Shown one piece after another: positions 1 to 10,433 of a DNA stretch of 64,000 nucleotides. The notes below the pieces were generated by a model. That model saw only the letters and a program-made list of their open reading frames with translations, was not told where the DNA came from and did not search any database. Origin of the DNA: Serripes groenlandicus (taxonomy: Eukaryota; Mollusca; Bivalvia; Cardiida; Cardiidae); NCBI GenBank assembly GCA_031761405.1, contig JASEVX010000003.1, positions 20,573,849 through 20,637,848 on the forward strand, given 5' to 3'. The translations under genes were made by a program, and so were the position numbers. The number at the start of each line of letters is the position of its first letter. Position 1 is the stretch's first letter.

Positions 1-469
1 ACCTCGTCTACTTCTACAAAGTGGGCTGATGCGAGCAATGCTATGTCGTGACTTTGTGACTTCAATTTGTGGTAAGAGAAACTTTTGAAAATGTCTTGCT
101 ACTAACAAAATGACAAGATCAGCATCTATGAACTCTAATTATTTTACAGTCAATAAGTGTTAAACTGTTTTATTTAAAAACTCATTCCTCTAAAAAATTC
201 CTATTGACTCGAACAACCTCGACAATAAAACAGTGTGTGCATTGACAATTGCGGGTGTCAGAACAGCCCTACAGCATCGGGACTAAATAAACTGCCGTCT
301 CTCTCCCGCTGCGCATATGCTGAAATCAGTGAAATGCCCTGCAGTGTAATCCAGATTCAGATGGATAGTAGGTGATGAAATATAGACAATCTCACAAAAA
401 AGTAGGCATGTCTGTTTCTCTAATCTAAAACAACAATATGAGCATTTCCATTGAAATCTTGTATGTTCT
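1..469. other. no recognisable feature
   Basis: I see no convincing coding exon or repeat end here. The sequence is A+T-rich intergenic DNA. Confidence 0.5.
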
Positions 470-610
470 CAAATTTTGACAACATTGTGGCAAAAGGGGA
501 AATTGCTAATAATGTGCAATTTCACCACATTAATGGAGTTTTTTCACATCTTTGCCTGGATGTTTTCAAAGTCGTATGACACATATTTGATGTATGTGGG
601 AAAAGGTTAA
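470..610. mobile_element. MITE-A, degraded copy
   Basis: The stretch keeps the MITE-A body (an 'acattgtggcaaaag' block, a broken AAATTGCT...GTGCAATTT hairpin, a 'gttttcaaagtcgt' block) and ends in GTGGGAAAAGGTTAAG, the usual right end. The left TIR is lost. Confidence 0.6.
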
Positions 611-739
611 GATAGGACAACTGCTGCATATCATATGTTTTGCCCTTAATCCTAAAACAGGCATTAATAAATCGGTCTCCTATATATTCATTGAATCATG
701 CACAGGCACAACATTTGGGTAACATCAACATCAATCTCA

Positions 740-974
740 TTAACCCTTTCCCTCATATAGACGCTTTTTGACGCCTCAGCAGCAGACGACATTTTGAAAA
801 CATAGTGACAAAAGAAGAAATTGCTCAAAACGAGCAATTTCTCCCTTTGCCACAATGTTTTCCACTTTTAGTCGTAGGTTATCCATTTCATTCAGTTATA
901 GAGATTTTCTATTTTTTGACAAAATATATTCAAAGTTGTCTGCTGCAGAATTGTCGTATGAGGGAAAGGGTTAA
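740..974. mobile_element. MITE-A, full copy (TTAA target)
   Basis: This is a 235-bp non-coding element flanked by TTAA on both sides. Its terminal inverted repeats read CCCTTTCCCTCATA at the left and TATGAGGGAAAGGG at the right. Subterminal blocks containing GCAGCAGACGAC and GTCGTCTGCTGC are inverted copies of each other in the better copies. In the middle lies the palindrome GAAATTGCTC-AAAAC-GAGCAATTTC. TTAA duplication with C-rich termini is the hallmark of piggyBac-type elements, so I infer a non-autonomous piggyBac-like MITE; no transposase of that type is present. A 125-codon open frame that begins inside it and runs past its end is chance. Confidence 0.85.
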
Positions 975-1503
975 CATCAGACCGAAATACTTTGCTGTAT
1001 GTATATTGGATCTGACTACAACGCATAAAGTCTTGCCTCAAATTGACCTTATACAAATGTTAAACGCGCACTTGCTCAGTTTTTATGTCCAATTAAATCA
1101 CACAGTACAACAAATACACAGTCATGCTATACGATCAGAGAACTCAACAATCATCACAGCTCTATATTGTTTAGTTATATGAATTATATATCCTGTTTTA
1201 TATCAAACAAATTGGTAAGCGACATCTTGATTGGTTGACACAAAGGTCAATCTGAGACAACCTACATGTATATGAGGCAGACATCAGATCTATATACGAG
1301 CAAGGGAAGTTTAGGTCTGGTTTTAATGAGATTTCATGAACATGAACAAATCAATAAGAAAAAAGCATTTCACTGACCCAACACATCCAGTTCTGTTTTC
1401 TGTACAAGCTGACTTGACTTTAGGATGGAAATTTGACTTCTGGTATGGACTAGTGGCAGGATCATAAGCCTAGGTAAACAAAGGTATCCCACATCATTTT
1501 ATT
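975..1503. other. no recognisable feature
   Basis: A+T-rich sequence between two MITE-A copies. I find no supported exon or repeat boundary. Confidence 0.45.
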
Positions 1504-1676
1504 CTAACCTTTTCTCACATGAGGTTGATTTCTGATGCTTCTGCAGTAGACTACTTTTGAAAACATTGTGTCTTCAGAGATTATCAGTAATTACACTTGT
1601 AGTGGGTTTTCATATTTTAGCCACTAAATGTTCAAAGTTGTCTGCTGCAGATTTGCAATATGTGGGAAAGGGTTAA
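1504..1676. mobile_element. MITE-A, degraded copy
   Basis: It starts CTAACCTTTTCTCACATGAG and ends ATGTGGGAAAGGGTTAA. The central hairpin is deleted, but the TCTGCTGCAG block next to the right end is preserved. Confidence 0.7.
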
Positions 1677-1771
1677 ATTAAAATTGCGAGTGCCTATAAA
1701 TGCTATATGAGAAATAAGAATACCACAAGCAGTTCAAAAGCAGCCATAACTCATATTCAGAATATAAATAC

Positions 1772-1917
1772 GGAATATTGCGTTGCGGGAGCGATAAAAG
1801 GGTTTGTATTGCACTACAAGTAGCGTGGAAAAATCGATATCTTTATCGATATGAATTTTCCCACGCTACAAGTTGTGGAATATGAACACATTTATAGCTA
1901 CCGCAACGTAATATTCC
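1772..1917. repeat. 146-bp imperfect palindrome
   Basis: The left arm begins GGAATATTGCGTTGCGG and the right arm ends CCGCAACGTAATATTCC. Pairing continues inward through ACTACAAGTAGCGTGG and CCACGCTACAAGTTGT to a TCGATAT centre. It is a fold-back element with roughly 70-bp arms and several mismatches. It carries no coding frame and is probably a short DNA-transposon derivative. Confidence 0.75.
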
Positions 1918-2251
1918 TTTTATTATATACCTATGATCTATGAAGAGCTTAAACACTAACAAATATACAGATTCAATGTATTTTTTATTTGGGATACAAT
2001 TTTGTAATCTTGAAATGAAAAGATGAATGGCAGATGAATATTTACTACAATACTTAGACCACGCCCCTAGCTGAAAGTAGTCCGCGCACTGTCTGACATC
2101 ACAATCTTGTATTTTCACCCGGTGTGGATACGGAATTTTAATCCGTCGTGTCTGAACTGCGCATGTCAATCTGCATGTATTGCCACCGTAAAATGTACAG
2201 GCATATAATAAATAGTAATTCATCATATGTAGCACTATATCAGAACTACAT
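1918..2251. other. no recognisable feature
   Basis: Nothing supported. Open frames on the minus strand here run through the neighbouring repeats and look accidental. Confidence 0.45.
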
Positions 2252-2540
2252 GTAACTCTTTCCCACATACAACAATTCTGCAGCAGACGACTTTGAATTG
2301 TTTTGTCAAAACATAGTTGAATGGATAACCTATGACAAAAAGTGGAAAACATTGTGCAATTTCTTCTTTTGTCACTATGTTTTCAAAAATGTTTTTTTAT
2401 AACAGTTACATAGTTGAAAACAATTAGGTAAAAGGAGAAACTGCTTATTCATGAGTTATTTCAACTTTTGCCACAATGTTTTCAAAAGTAGTCTGCGGCA
2501 GAAAGGTCAAAATTCATCTGCATGTGGAAAAGTGGGAACA
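2252..2540. mobile_element. two adjoining MITE-A fragments
   Basis: The first fragment (2252-2389) opens AACTCTTTCCCACATACAAC and carries GCAGCAGACGACTTTGAA but has lost its right end. The second (about 2408-2540) begins in the element body and ends in a damaged GTGGAAAAGTGGG terminus. Confidence 0.65.
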
Positions 2541-2639
2541 TTTGTTATTCTCAAGCATGCATGTTGTAATCCTATTGTGACAAACATGAGTCTTGATGGT
2601 GCTTCCAGTATTCTTAGAAAGTTATCCTGAACCCTTGTT

Positions 2640-2835
2640 TGTTTGTTTAAGTGGGGTTATATGTCATTTTCAACATTATTTCAGTTATATCACAGCACTT
2701 ATTTATGATCCCTGTGTAAACAAACCAGTTATAGGCAAGGAAATGTGCCTTGCTAAAGGGCATTCCACCATGATGCCGCACCCTCGACTGGGGATCGAAC
2801 ACCGGGGCACCCGATTCAAAACAACCCTTTCTTAG
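2640..2835 (-). mobile_element. SINE-1 (tRNA-derived), reverse
   Basis: Read on the minus strand it has a pol III B-box-like segment (GTGTTCGATCCCC). A conserved body with GCCCTTTAGCAAGGCACATT and ACTGGTTTGTTTACACAGGG follows, then the tail GATATAACTGAAATAATG. The same body and tail occur on the plus strand at 60310-60510 and 4365-4600. This order (tRNA-like promoter, unique body, simple tail) identifies a SINE. The A-box end is missing. Confidence 0.75.
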
Positions 2836-3147
2836 ATGACCCTCTAACACCATCAAGGTTGTTTTGTCTAATACTTTTTAAAAGAAGCTTATTGTAGTGA
2901 AATATTACTAACCGTTGGAAATGAATTGATGACACGATTACTTGGAACATTTTGAGCCAAAATTTTCCTTGAAGAAGACATTCCAATCACTTATCTAAGT
3001 TCACTGTAAATACAAAAGATTTTAACACAGTTATTAAATAGTTTACGTTCAATTGTTTATTCGTTTTAAGTATCGAAATTTCTTACTCTTAGGTGATTTT
3101 ATGTGACTCACTCTCCACTAGATGGATCGCAACTTTAAAAATAAAAG
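2836..3147. other. no recognisable feature
   Basis: A+T-rich sequence with no supported feature. Confidence 0.4.
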
Positions 3148-3236
3148 CTGCCTTCCTTGGTTACTTACCCAGGAAAAATCATGATATAACTGAAAAATTG
3201 TTGAAATTGTAAAACACCAATCAATCAACCACTAGA
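3148..3236 (+). mobile_element. SINE-1 tail fragment
   Basis: Contains TTGGTTACTTACCCAGG followed by ATGATATAACTGAAAAATTG and an A/C-rich tail, matching the 3' part of SINE-1. It is 5'-truncated. Confidence 0.6.
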
Positions 3237-3254
3237 CTGATCCTTTCTAGGAAA

Positions 3255-3556
3255 CTAGAATGGAGTGCTCCCCGGAGCACGAGTGTCACCTGCCGGGGCC
3301 TTGTCAGAAAATTGGATTTTTTTACAGAAAAGGGGCAATAACTCTGATATAAAAATATTTGGATTATCCCCCTTTTGTGAACCAATCACACACATTGATA
3401 TAAACATTTGTCAGAAGTTTCAATGTAAATCTTTGAGTAGAAAAAAAGTTATTTGAAAACGTGACGAAAAAGTGTGCCGGACAGACAGACAGTCAGACCG
3501 ACGCCGGAGAAAAAAAAAGTAATCCCTAAGTGCCTACCATGCTACGCAGGTGACAC
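3255..3556 (+). repeat. ~305-bp dispersed repeat, copy 1
   Basis: It begins CTAGAATGGAGTGCTCCCCG and ends GCTACGCAGGTGACAC. Near the two ends are opposed copies of GTGTCACCTGC (GTGTCACCTGCCGG and CGCAGGTGACAC). A second copy in the opposite orientation occupies 58511-58820 with high similarity throughout. It includes a short (ACAG)n tract. The transposon class is not clear to me. Confidence 0.8.
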
Positions 3557-3564
3557 AAAAAGCC

Positions 3565-3778
3565 TTAACCCTTTCCCACATACAACAAATCTACAACAGA
3601 CGACTTTGAAAACATCTCAACAATAATATGACAAATCTCTCTAAATGAAGACATACTTATTGAATAGAGATGAAAACATTGTGTCAAAAGAAGAAATTGC
3701 TCGATTTGAGCAATTTCTTCTTTTGTCACAAAGTTTTCAAAAGTCGTCAGAAAGCATCTACATGAGGGAAAGGGTTAA
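3565..3778. mobile_element. MITE-A, full copy
   Basis: TTAA at both edges, left TIR CCCTTTCCCACATA, right TIR ATGAGGGAAAGGG. The central hairpin is perfect over a longer span here: AAGAAGAAATTGCTC, then a short loop, then GAGCAATTTCTTCTT. Confidence 0.85.
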
Positions 3779-4123
3779 GTGAAATGGTGCTATATAATAA
3801 GCATGTAAACAACCTAAGGGGTCTTTCCGGAAAGAGAAAGGGTTTCATACTTGGACTCACTTACAAGATTGTATCAAACTCTTTCTCTTGAAATTTTCTT
3901 TTCCTGTCAGACGCTTGTGCATAGTGAGCAATATCAAAATCAGCATATAGAAGTTTAAAAGTTTAGGCTCCATCTTAAGCATTTCAATTTGTTTTTACAT
4001 GAGATTAATACGTCATGATAGGTATTAAAGTCCATGCCTGGCTTTAGATCATTTATCCCCTAATTTAGAACTTGTTATGGATATATTTTCTCTCCACCCG
4101 ATCCACAAGTGAGGAATCCACTG
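3779..4123. other. no recognisable feature
   Basis: Nothing supported. Confidence 0.4.
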
Positions 4124-4600
4124 TGGCCGACTGGTTAACCCTTTCCCTCATATAAATGCTTTCTAACACCTCTGCAGCAGACGCCTTTTTGAAAACATAG
4201 TGACACAAGAAGAAATTGCTCAAAACGAGCAATTTCTTCTTTTGCCACTATGTTTTCCACTTTAAGTCATAGGTTATCCATTCAATTCTAGAGATTTTCT
4301 ATGTTTTGACAAAATATGTTCAAAGTCGTCTTCTGCAGAATTGTCGTATGAGGGAAAGGGTTAATACCTAACTAAACATGGTACTCAGACAAATAAACTA
4401 ACTGGGAATATTCTTTTGAGAACCCATGGTGAAGTGCCCTTGGGCGGGTATTATTACTCTACCAGACTCTGTTTAGTGACACCGCCCTTGGTCAAGGCAG
4501 ATTTGCTAGAACAGTACTGGTTTGCTTGACCAGGGATCATGAATAAGCCTACAGTCGCCGTGATATACAGTATAACTGAAATAAAACTGAAACAAGAGTA
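4124..4600 (+). mobile_element. SINE-1 split by a MITE-A
   Basis: TGGCCGACTGG at 4124-4134 matches a pol III A-box. It is followed directly by TTAA and a whole MITE-A (4135-4364). After the MITE the SINE body resumes with AGTGCCCTTG, GGTCAAGGCAGATTTGC and GTTTGCTTGACCAGGGATCA, and ends with a TATAACTGAAATAAAACTG tail. The MITE therefore used a TTAA inside the tRNA-like head of an older SINE. Confidence 0.65.
4135..4364. mobile_element. MITE-A, full copy nested in SINE
   Basis: TTAA at both edges, TIRs CCCTTTCCCTCATA and TATGAGGGAAAGGG, intact hairpin GAAATTGCTC/GAGCAATTTC. Very similar to the copies at 740-974 and 11163-11378, so it belongs to a young subgroup. Confidence 0.85.
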
Positions 4601-5249
4601 AAACCAAAATAAATCTGACAGCAGTGAAGGACTTGGATCAGTTTGAAAACCCTTCGGTCTTAAACTAATTCAACTTTTTTTTAAATGTTCCCAGTTTTGC
4701 GTTGGTGTCCGACAGCAGCTGTATGAGACTGAAAGAAATAGAAAAAAGACCAACACCTGACTTGACACTTGTAACTTGTAAGGATCAATGTCTTGACTTC
4801 GACAAGAAAGAATACGCCTGCCTATTCAAAAATGTATCGGCGACAGTTTGTGCACTATGTAAAATTACATTCTCGAGTTGTTTAAGACAATAGTTATTAA
4901 AATACAGAGATTCTCCAAATATCAGTCTCACCTGTTGTTGATTTTCGAGTTTCGGCATTCCTAAACAATGTAAGGGAAGTGACTCCAAATTACTAAATAC
5001 AGCCCTGTTTAAGATACGGCTATTTTGCCGGTTTCCGATACTCTCACGAAGCAACATCATTATTTTTGTAATTGATATGAAAAATAATATAATACGCCAA
5101 TCGCAAAAAACAACAACATATAAAGTATCTAAAAAAGTAAATGTAGTTTTTGAGGAAAAGCAGTTTAATATAATAACCAGAATTAATCAAAGCGCTGAAA
5201 GCACCGGTGGTATATAGGGGCATATAGAAAAGATCTCCATCGATTGTTA
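4601..5249. other. no recognisable feature
   Basis: Short open frames on both strands (for example 4702-4893 plus, 4785-5060 minus) have no recognisable protein signature and overlap each other. I treat them as chance. Confidence 0.4.
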
Positions 5250-5380
5250 TTAACTTAAGTCTTTCTCGCATGCAGACGCAATTTGAAGACGTTTTTCGCC
5301 AGAATGTTTTCATCTTTATTCAATAATCATCCTTTCATTTCTAGAGATTTATACTTGCCTAAATATTTGAATGTGAATCT
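5250..5380. mobile_element. possible degraded MITE-A left half
   Basis: TTAACTTAAGTCTTTCTCGC followed by a GCAGACGC block and 'atgttttcatc...ttcaataatcatcctttca' resembles the left part of diverged MITE-A copies. No right end was found. Confidence 0.35.
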
Positions 5381-5404
5381 CTGAATTGAGATATTGTCCA
5401 GAGA

Positions 5405-5585
5405 ATACATCAAGAAGAGTCACCTATCACGGTGTTGACAGCCACGCCCCTGACACTGAATGACTTATCTAACAGTACTACTGGTCCATTTATCCTGACA
5501 ACAGCCAGTCAGTCGTAATGATAACCCCACAACTCTGATATGAGCACCAAGAAGGGTAGCCATTACTACCATTTTTAAAGTATGT
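5405..5585 (-). mobile_element. SINE-2 fragment, reverse
   Basis: Shares AGTACTACTGGTCCATTTAT and TCAGTCGTAATGATAACC with the copies at 45172-45725 and 57415-57620. It represents a second SINE family whose tail, read on the minus strand, resembles SINE-1. Confidence 0.55.
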
Positions 5586-5860
5586 TTTATGACCTCAGAG
5601 TTGACAATGTACATAAGAGCCTGTCCGTGGGAAAAGTTAAACGTTTCTGATCAGTGTAAGTTCAACGCAGTCTTTGCATCTGTACAGTTTTAAGAATCTA
5701 CACATGTTGGCATAAGCTTCTATCAAGCGTAGGTAAGCAATATGTGAATCGGCAGTGTAGATCTGGATCAGACCGTTCGAATGCACAGTCTGATCTGGTT
5801 CTAAACTGTTTAAACAGAACCAACGTGTAACTGTTTTGCATGACATAAATGCAAGAAGCC

Positions 5861-6079
5861 TTAACTCTGTCAGCGCCAAAGGCAATATTGAGATTTTTGC
5901 AAACAATACTGATTTAGGTGAGTCAGCTCGTAACGAGCTGTCTCACCTGAAATCAGCATTGTTTGCAATTTAGTTATAAAAATATTCCAAAAGTATTATT
6001 ACAAAATAAATGGGGACGCCCGATTCGATTTTGAACATGGAAGAGTCTATTTTAAACAATTCGGCGCTGAAAGAGTTAA
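5861..6079. mobile_element. MITE-B, full copy (TTAA target)
   Basis: TTAA at both edges. The TIR reads CTCTGTCAGCGCC at the left and GGCGCTGAAAGAG at the right. An internal palindrome GAGTCAGCTCGTAACGAGCT is followed by GTCTCAC, bracketed by CAACAATAC-like and GCATTGTTTGC flanks. Other copies are at 9141-9354, 23526-23738 and 27670-31165 (the last split by a LINE). It is non-coding and about 215 bp. The TTAA target suggests piggyBac-type mobilisation, although the TIR differs from MITE-A. Confidence 0.85.
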
Positions 6080-6118
6080 GCCGATATTAACAACATCAAT
6101 GGTCCGCCTCTGACAATA

Positions 6119-6405
6119 GAAAGGTGTATTCATGCATGTGCTGTAGATTTGTTTGTTGAAACTATAGAAAGGTGTATTCATGCATGTGCTGTAGATTTGT
6201 TTGTTGAAACTAAAGAAAGGTGTATTCATGCATGTGCTGTAGATTTGTTTGTTGAAACTAAAGAAAGGTGTATTCCTGCATGTGCTGTAGATTTGTTTGT
6301 TGAAACTAAAGAAAGGTGTATTCATGCATGTGCTGTAGATTTGTTTGTTGAAACTATAGAAAGGTGTATTCATGCATGTGCTGTAGTAGATGTGTTTGTT
6401 GAAAC
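6119..6405. repeat. 48-bp tandem array, ~6 units
   Basis: Successive units begin GAAAGGTGTATTCATGCATG and continue with TGCTGTAGATTTGTTTGTTG. The period is exactly 48 bp (16 codons), so both strands stay open across it and mimic a 16-residue repeat protein. Units differ only at a few sites (ATAG/AAAG, ATGC/CTGC). Nothing else suggests a gene. The last unit has a 3-bp insertion. Confidence 0.9.
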
Positions 6406-6599
6406 TGTTTAGACAATGCGCGCTAAATACCTTAGCTGTCGATGCGCCATTAAACCGGCACTATCAATTCATTGAAACTGTTTATGACCATCAGTTATTT
6501 TGCATGATTTGTAAAAAAGAAGCAATAATTCGAAATACTTGTAACGGCCTGTTACTTTAGAATCGTATTACCGTAAAGATTCGAGTAAAGTCGCACAAC

Positions 6600-6775
6600 G
6601 ATCATCAGGGTGTATTCCAAGTTGTGTTGTCATGTTTTTATGTTCCTTTGTATTGTGTTCTAATCAATGCTGTATGTATTGTACATGTTTTATACTGATT
6701 TCCAACGCCATTGAATGTGATTTTGTACAAAAAGGCGTTTCATTAAATAAAACTGTTTCAGTTTCAGTTTCATCG
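6600..6775 (+). mobile_element. possible LINE 3' end
   Basis: The stretch ends in ATTAAATAAAACTGTTTCAG followed by further GTTTCA repeats. That resembles a polyadenylation signal plus microsatellite tail of a 5'-truncated non-LTR element. No coding part remains. Confidence 0.3.
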
Positions 6776-6807
6776 AGCGTTCGGGAATGTGCTAGCCGAA
6801 TAAAGCA

Positions 6808-6951
6808 CACTGCACGAAAATTGGGATTTAATTTAGAAGTAAATTTGCTTAAATTTCCTTAAATTCCGAAATTTACTTGCAAGTAAATTTCGGAATTTAA
6901 GGAAATTTAAGGAAATTTACTTCTAAATTAAATCCCAATTTTCGTGCAGTG
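6808..6951. repeat. near-perfect 144-bp palindrome
   Basis: Two 72-bp arms (6808-6879 and 6880-6951) are reverse complements with a single mismatch and no spacer. The outer ends read CACTGCACGAAAATTGGG and CCCAATTTTCGTGCAGTG; the centre is ATTTACTTG/CAAGTAAAT. Each arm contains short internal direct repeats of AATTTCCTTA. There is no coding content. The near-identity implies recent origin or active arm-to-arm correction. Confidence 0.95.
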
Positions 6952-7113
6952 GCAATCATATCGAACAATAGTAGAGAAATCGGTGTGTTAGTACAATCTG
7001 AATACACAACGTTGTCCCTTTCATCGGGTTAATTAAAACAAATAGAATGCCTGAGTATGTTAACAACTTTAGCCTTGTAAAACAGGCCGTACTCGTTTAT
7101 TAACGGAAATGGG

Positions 7114-7314
7114 TTGAACTCTTTCCCACATACAACATACCTGTAGCTGATGACTTTGAACACATCCGAACAAAAACCATTAAATATCTCAATAAAAGAA
7201 AATGTTATTGTTGTATAAAGTTGAAAACATTGTGGTATAAGTAGATATCGCTTATTTCATAAGTCATCTGCTTCAGAACTGCAAAATTATGTCTTCATGC
7301 GAGAAAAGGGTTAA
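7114..7314. mobile_element. MITE-A, moderately diverged copy
   Basis: Left edge TTGAACTCTTTCCCACATAC, right edge GAGAAAAGGGTTAA. The GCAGACGAC block has become GCTGATGAC. Confidence 0.7.
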
Positions 7315-7650
7315 TTGACTTACATATTTTACCAAGGGGATCCGTAGCCTTATAAGCATAGATTATTGATTTTAATTCTGCACGGTGTGCGACAATGACG
7401 AACGAGAATCACTTAAAAATACATGTCTCTTGACATTTTGACGACATAAATTGACACCATTGTCACGTGTGAGTGACAGGATGGCGTAATTAGCATAGAG
7501 CGAGCTTACGAAACAAAATGCTACTTTTTTATACATATTTTTAAACCACCATCAACTTTATTATCATGTCATTTTTAAACCTTTTTTTATTTTTCATCGG
7601 ATATGAAGAAATTTATTTCAACTTCTATTATTCACTCTCGATGTCTGCGG
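7315..7650. other. no recognisable feature
   Basis: Nothing supported between MITE-A and the 40-bp array. Confidence 0.4.
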
Positions 7651-8311
7651 AATCCCCGAGTCTAACTGAATTCACTTCAGTAATGTAGGACTATCCCAAT
7701 CTAACTGAATCCACTTCAGAACTGTAGGCCTAACCCGAATCTAATCGAATCCAATTCATTAGTGTTGGCCTATCCCGAATCTAACTTAATCCGCTTCATT
7801 AGTGTTGGCCTATCCCGAATCTAACAGAAGCCACTTCAGTATTGTATGCCTATCCTGAATCTAATTGAATCCAATTCATTAGTGTAGACCTATCCTGAAT
7901 CTAATTGAATCCAATTCATTAGTGTAGGCCTATCCCGAATCTAACTGAATCCGCTTCATTAGTGTAGACCTATCCCAAATCTAACTGAATCCGCTTCATT
8001 AGTGTAGACCTATCCCAAATCTAACTGAATCCGCTTCATTAGTGTAGACCTATCCCAAATCTAACTGAATCCGCTTCATTAGTGTAGGCTTATCCCAAAT
8101 CTAACTGAATCCGCTTCATTAGTGTAGACCTATCCCAAATCTAACTGAATCCGCTTCATTAGTGTAGGCTTATCCCGAATCTAACTGAACCCGCTTCATT
8201 ATTGTAAGACTGTCCCGAATCTAATTGAATCCACTTTAGTAGTGTAGGCCTATCCCGAATCTGACTCGATCAACTTTAGTAGTGTAGGCCTACCACGCAA
8301 ACAACTGAATC
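7651..8311. repeat. 40-bp minisatellite, ~16 units
   Basis: Units have a regular 40-bp period with the core CTAACTGAATCCGCTTCATT plus AGTGTAGACCTATCCCAAAT. Central units (about 7960-8160) are nearly identical and alternate AGACC/AGGCT variants. Outer units are more diverged, the usual pattern of internal unequal exchange. There is no open frame of note. Confidence 0.93.
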
Positions 8312-8324
8312 CTCTTTGATAAGC

Positions 8325-8538
8325 ATTTTCCATTTACAGACGCATTTGAACGCAACTGTAACACAGACAGTTTATACCATTTAGGGAAAAGAAGAAACCA
8401 CCAGCAACTTCCCTGTTATCAAAGTTATTTCAACGCTAATAATAATCATGCTTTCATTCATAAAAGGGCTTGCATACTTTTAGCTCGATGTTTTCACAAT
8501 CGTCTGCTGTAGATGTCTTGTATGTGGGAACGGATTAA
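8325..8538. mobile_element. MITE-A, strongly diverged copy
   Basis: Begins near GCATTTTCCATTTACAGACG and ends TATGTGGGAACGGATTAA. The body keeps a CGTCTGCTGTAGATG block. Confidence 0.5.
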
Positions 8539-8703
8539 GCTTTGTTAAAATATTCACATGGGTAGTCTAAATAACTTGAATGAGAATGTCCAATCAGGGT
8601 AGGATGAAGTGTTATCGAATTTGAAGTAAGGTGATTTGCTTCTGAGATCCTCTTCCTGACGCAACATATTTTAATCTCCGGCTTTTGAAAGTATCGTCGG
8701 AAA

Positions 8704-8952
8704 ATTACCCATTTCCACCTCCACCTTCACACCTCCTATAGACGCTCTCTGACGCCTCTGCAGCAGACAGCTTTTTGAAAACATAGTGACAAAAGAAGAA
8801 ATTGCACAAAACGTGCAATTTCTCCTTTTGCCACAATGTTTTCCACTTTTTGTCATAGGTTATCCATTCAATTATGGAGATTTTCTATGTTTTGACAAAA
8901 TACGTTCAAAGTCGTCTGCTGCAGAATTGTCGTATGAGGGAAATGGTCAAAG
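8704..8952. mobile_element. MITE-A with damaged ends
   Basis: The interior is typical (GCCTCTGCAGCAGACAGC, AAATTGCACAAAACGTGCAATTT hairpin, TCTGCTGCAGAATTGTCG). The left terminus is broken and the right terminus reads GAGGGAAATGGTCAA. The hairpin carries compensatory changes on both arms (GCTC/GAGC became GCAC/GTGC). Confidence 0.75.
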
Positions 8953-9140
8953 GAACAGATATGGAACCCGAGACCGTTAGATCTATGCCATCAAGTGTAA
9001 ATGGGATATCTGAAAAGTGTTTTCCTGTAAGGGAATGGGTTCTGCTAATTTTCATAAAAATCACGAACCCAGAACATTATTTATAATGATAAAGATAGTG
9101 TATGATGGCATGTTCTTTACATACGTGAGACGTGGGTTGA

Positions 9141-9354
9141 TTAACTCTTTCAGCGCCGAATTGTTTAAAATAGACTCTTCCATGTTCAAAATCGGGTGTG
9201 TCCATTTCTCAATTTATGAAAGTTTTGAACTATTTTGGTAACTTAAAGGCAAACAATGCTGATTTCAGGTGAGACAGCTCGTTACGAGCTGACTCACCTG
9301 AATCTGTATTGTTTTCAAAAACCTCGATATTGCCTTTGGCGCTGAAAGAGTTAA
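9141..9354. mobile_element. MITE-B, full copy
   Basis: TTAA at both edges, TIRs CTCTTTCAGCGCC and GGCGCTGAAAGAG exactly matched, with the internal GAGACAGCTCGTTACGAGCT palindrome. This is the reverse orientation relative to 5861-6079. Confidence 0.9.
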
Positions 9355-10109
9355 TAATACTTTTATGCAAATATAGTTGACAGTTATATGGTCAATAAAA
9401 GTGGGGTTTCTATCTCCAAGTTTGATATACAGTGTGCTTAGTTTCTAAATCTGAACCTCGTATACTGCTATCTTTGAACTATTATGAGAAAGAAATATTG
9501 AGTCCAATGCAGGGGAGTAGCTATAGGGTCTACAGAGTGTGTACGCAAGTTTTTTAGGGAGCCCCCACGGGAATTTCCCCCCTCTATATTGTCTGTGGTG
9601 ACTTCTGGGAGCATTTCAGTAGCAGAATATGACCGATCTTGATGGTTAAATAAATATATTTTCTAGGACATTTTGAGATAGTAAAATATGTTGCATTTGT
9701 CACTTTTCGTCAAATCTACCAACTTGGGCAAGTCAGATCGGTTGTTTTATACTTACGCCTACCCCATGTCAAGTTTTTATTGCAGATTTGAGTACTTGAG
9801 ACAATGTGTACGCAGCAGCGTATTTTGCGTACAGTCAGCTACGAGCCTGCAATTATATATTTATATAAAACTAGGACGTGTTGAAAATTATTTCATTATC
9901 AAATTGCTCATTTTTTTTATTTCTCCAATTTCGACACAATATTTCAAAACTCTTCTAATCCTGATTTGCAAAATGTTTCTGCCGTAACGTCGATTCCAAG
10001 ATACCTTTGGGAGGCTTGTTGCCTTTGCGATCAGTTAAAACTCGGGCTATCCCGCGCATCCGCATGTTCTCCTCAAAACTTAAACTGTTCGTCTTCATTA
10101 TATACTATA
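9355..10109. other. no recognisable feature
   Basis: A GCAGGGGAGTAGCTATAGGG at 9509 resembles the end of the AGGGGCGTAGCT element at 45283, but I find no partner end. Open frames here have no protein signature. Confidence 0.4.
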
Positions 10110-10315
10110 TAAAGCCGTTCCACGGGAAAACTAACAGTATGGACTCTGCGTAAAGTATCGACCCTAATCATGCCAGACACTTTTCGCCTTCAGGAATCAT
10201 TACTCTATACCCCTGAGACGGAATGTGTCTGCCCGAACTAGCTTGCGCGGACTGTGCAGGCTGATCTGGATCGACACAGTACGCAGAGTCCATAATGTCG
10301 TTCTCGGCTCATATA
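10110..10315. mobile_element. MITE-C, shortened copy
   Basis: The left end is AAGCCGTTCCACGGGAAAAC followed by TATGGACTCTGCGTAAAGTA. The right part has the inverted counterpart TACGCAGAGTCCATAATG and a shortened TTCTCGGCTC terminus. Between them lie AGGAATCATTACTCTATACC and GCGCGGACTGTGCAGGCTGA, shared by all MITE-C copies. The sequence folds into a long stem. Confidence 0.8.
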
Positions 10316-10433
10316 AATGAGTGCTTCTCACGAATTTGTAAAAAGCCGGTAAAATCACGAGGATTTCAATGGTATAGAAAGTATATCGATGAAAAGTCAT
10401 GTAATTTCTTCATAAATGACGTTATAAGTAAGT

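Noticed and set aside
805..1182. 125-codon plus-strand open frame
   Set aside because: Its first half is the interior of a MITE-A copy, and there is no protein signature.
1843..2352. 169-codon minus-strand open frame
   Set aside because: It runs through a palindrome and a MITE-A fragment; composition is not protein-like.
6047..6412. Open frames of 108 and 87 codons on opposite strands with 16-residue repeats
   Set aside because: They are produced by the 48-bp tandem array, whose period is a multiple of three. No start context, splice site or neighbouring exon supports a gene.
7651..8311. CRISPR-like array (regular 40-bp repeats)
   Set aside because: The whole unit repeats without unique spacers and the context is eukaryotic, so it is a minisatellite.
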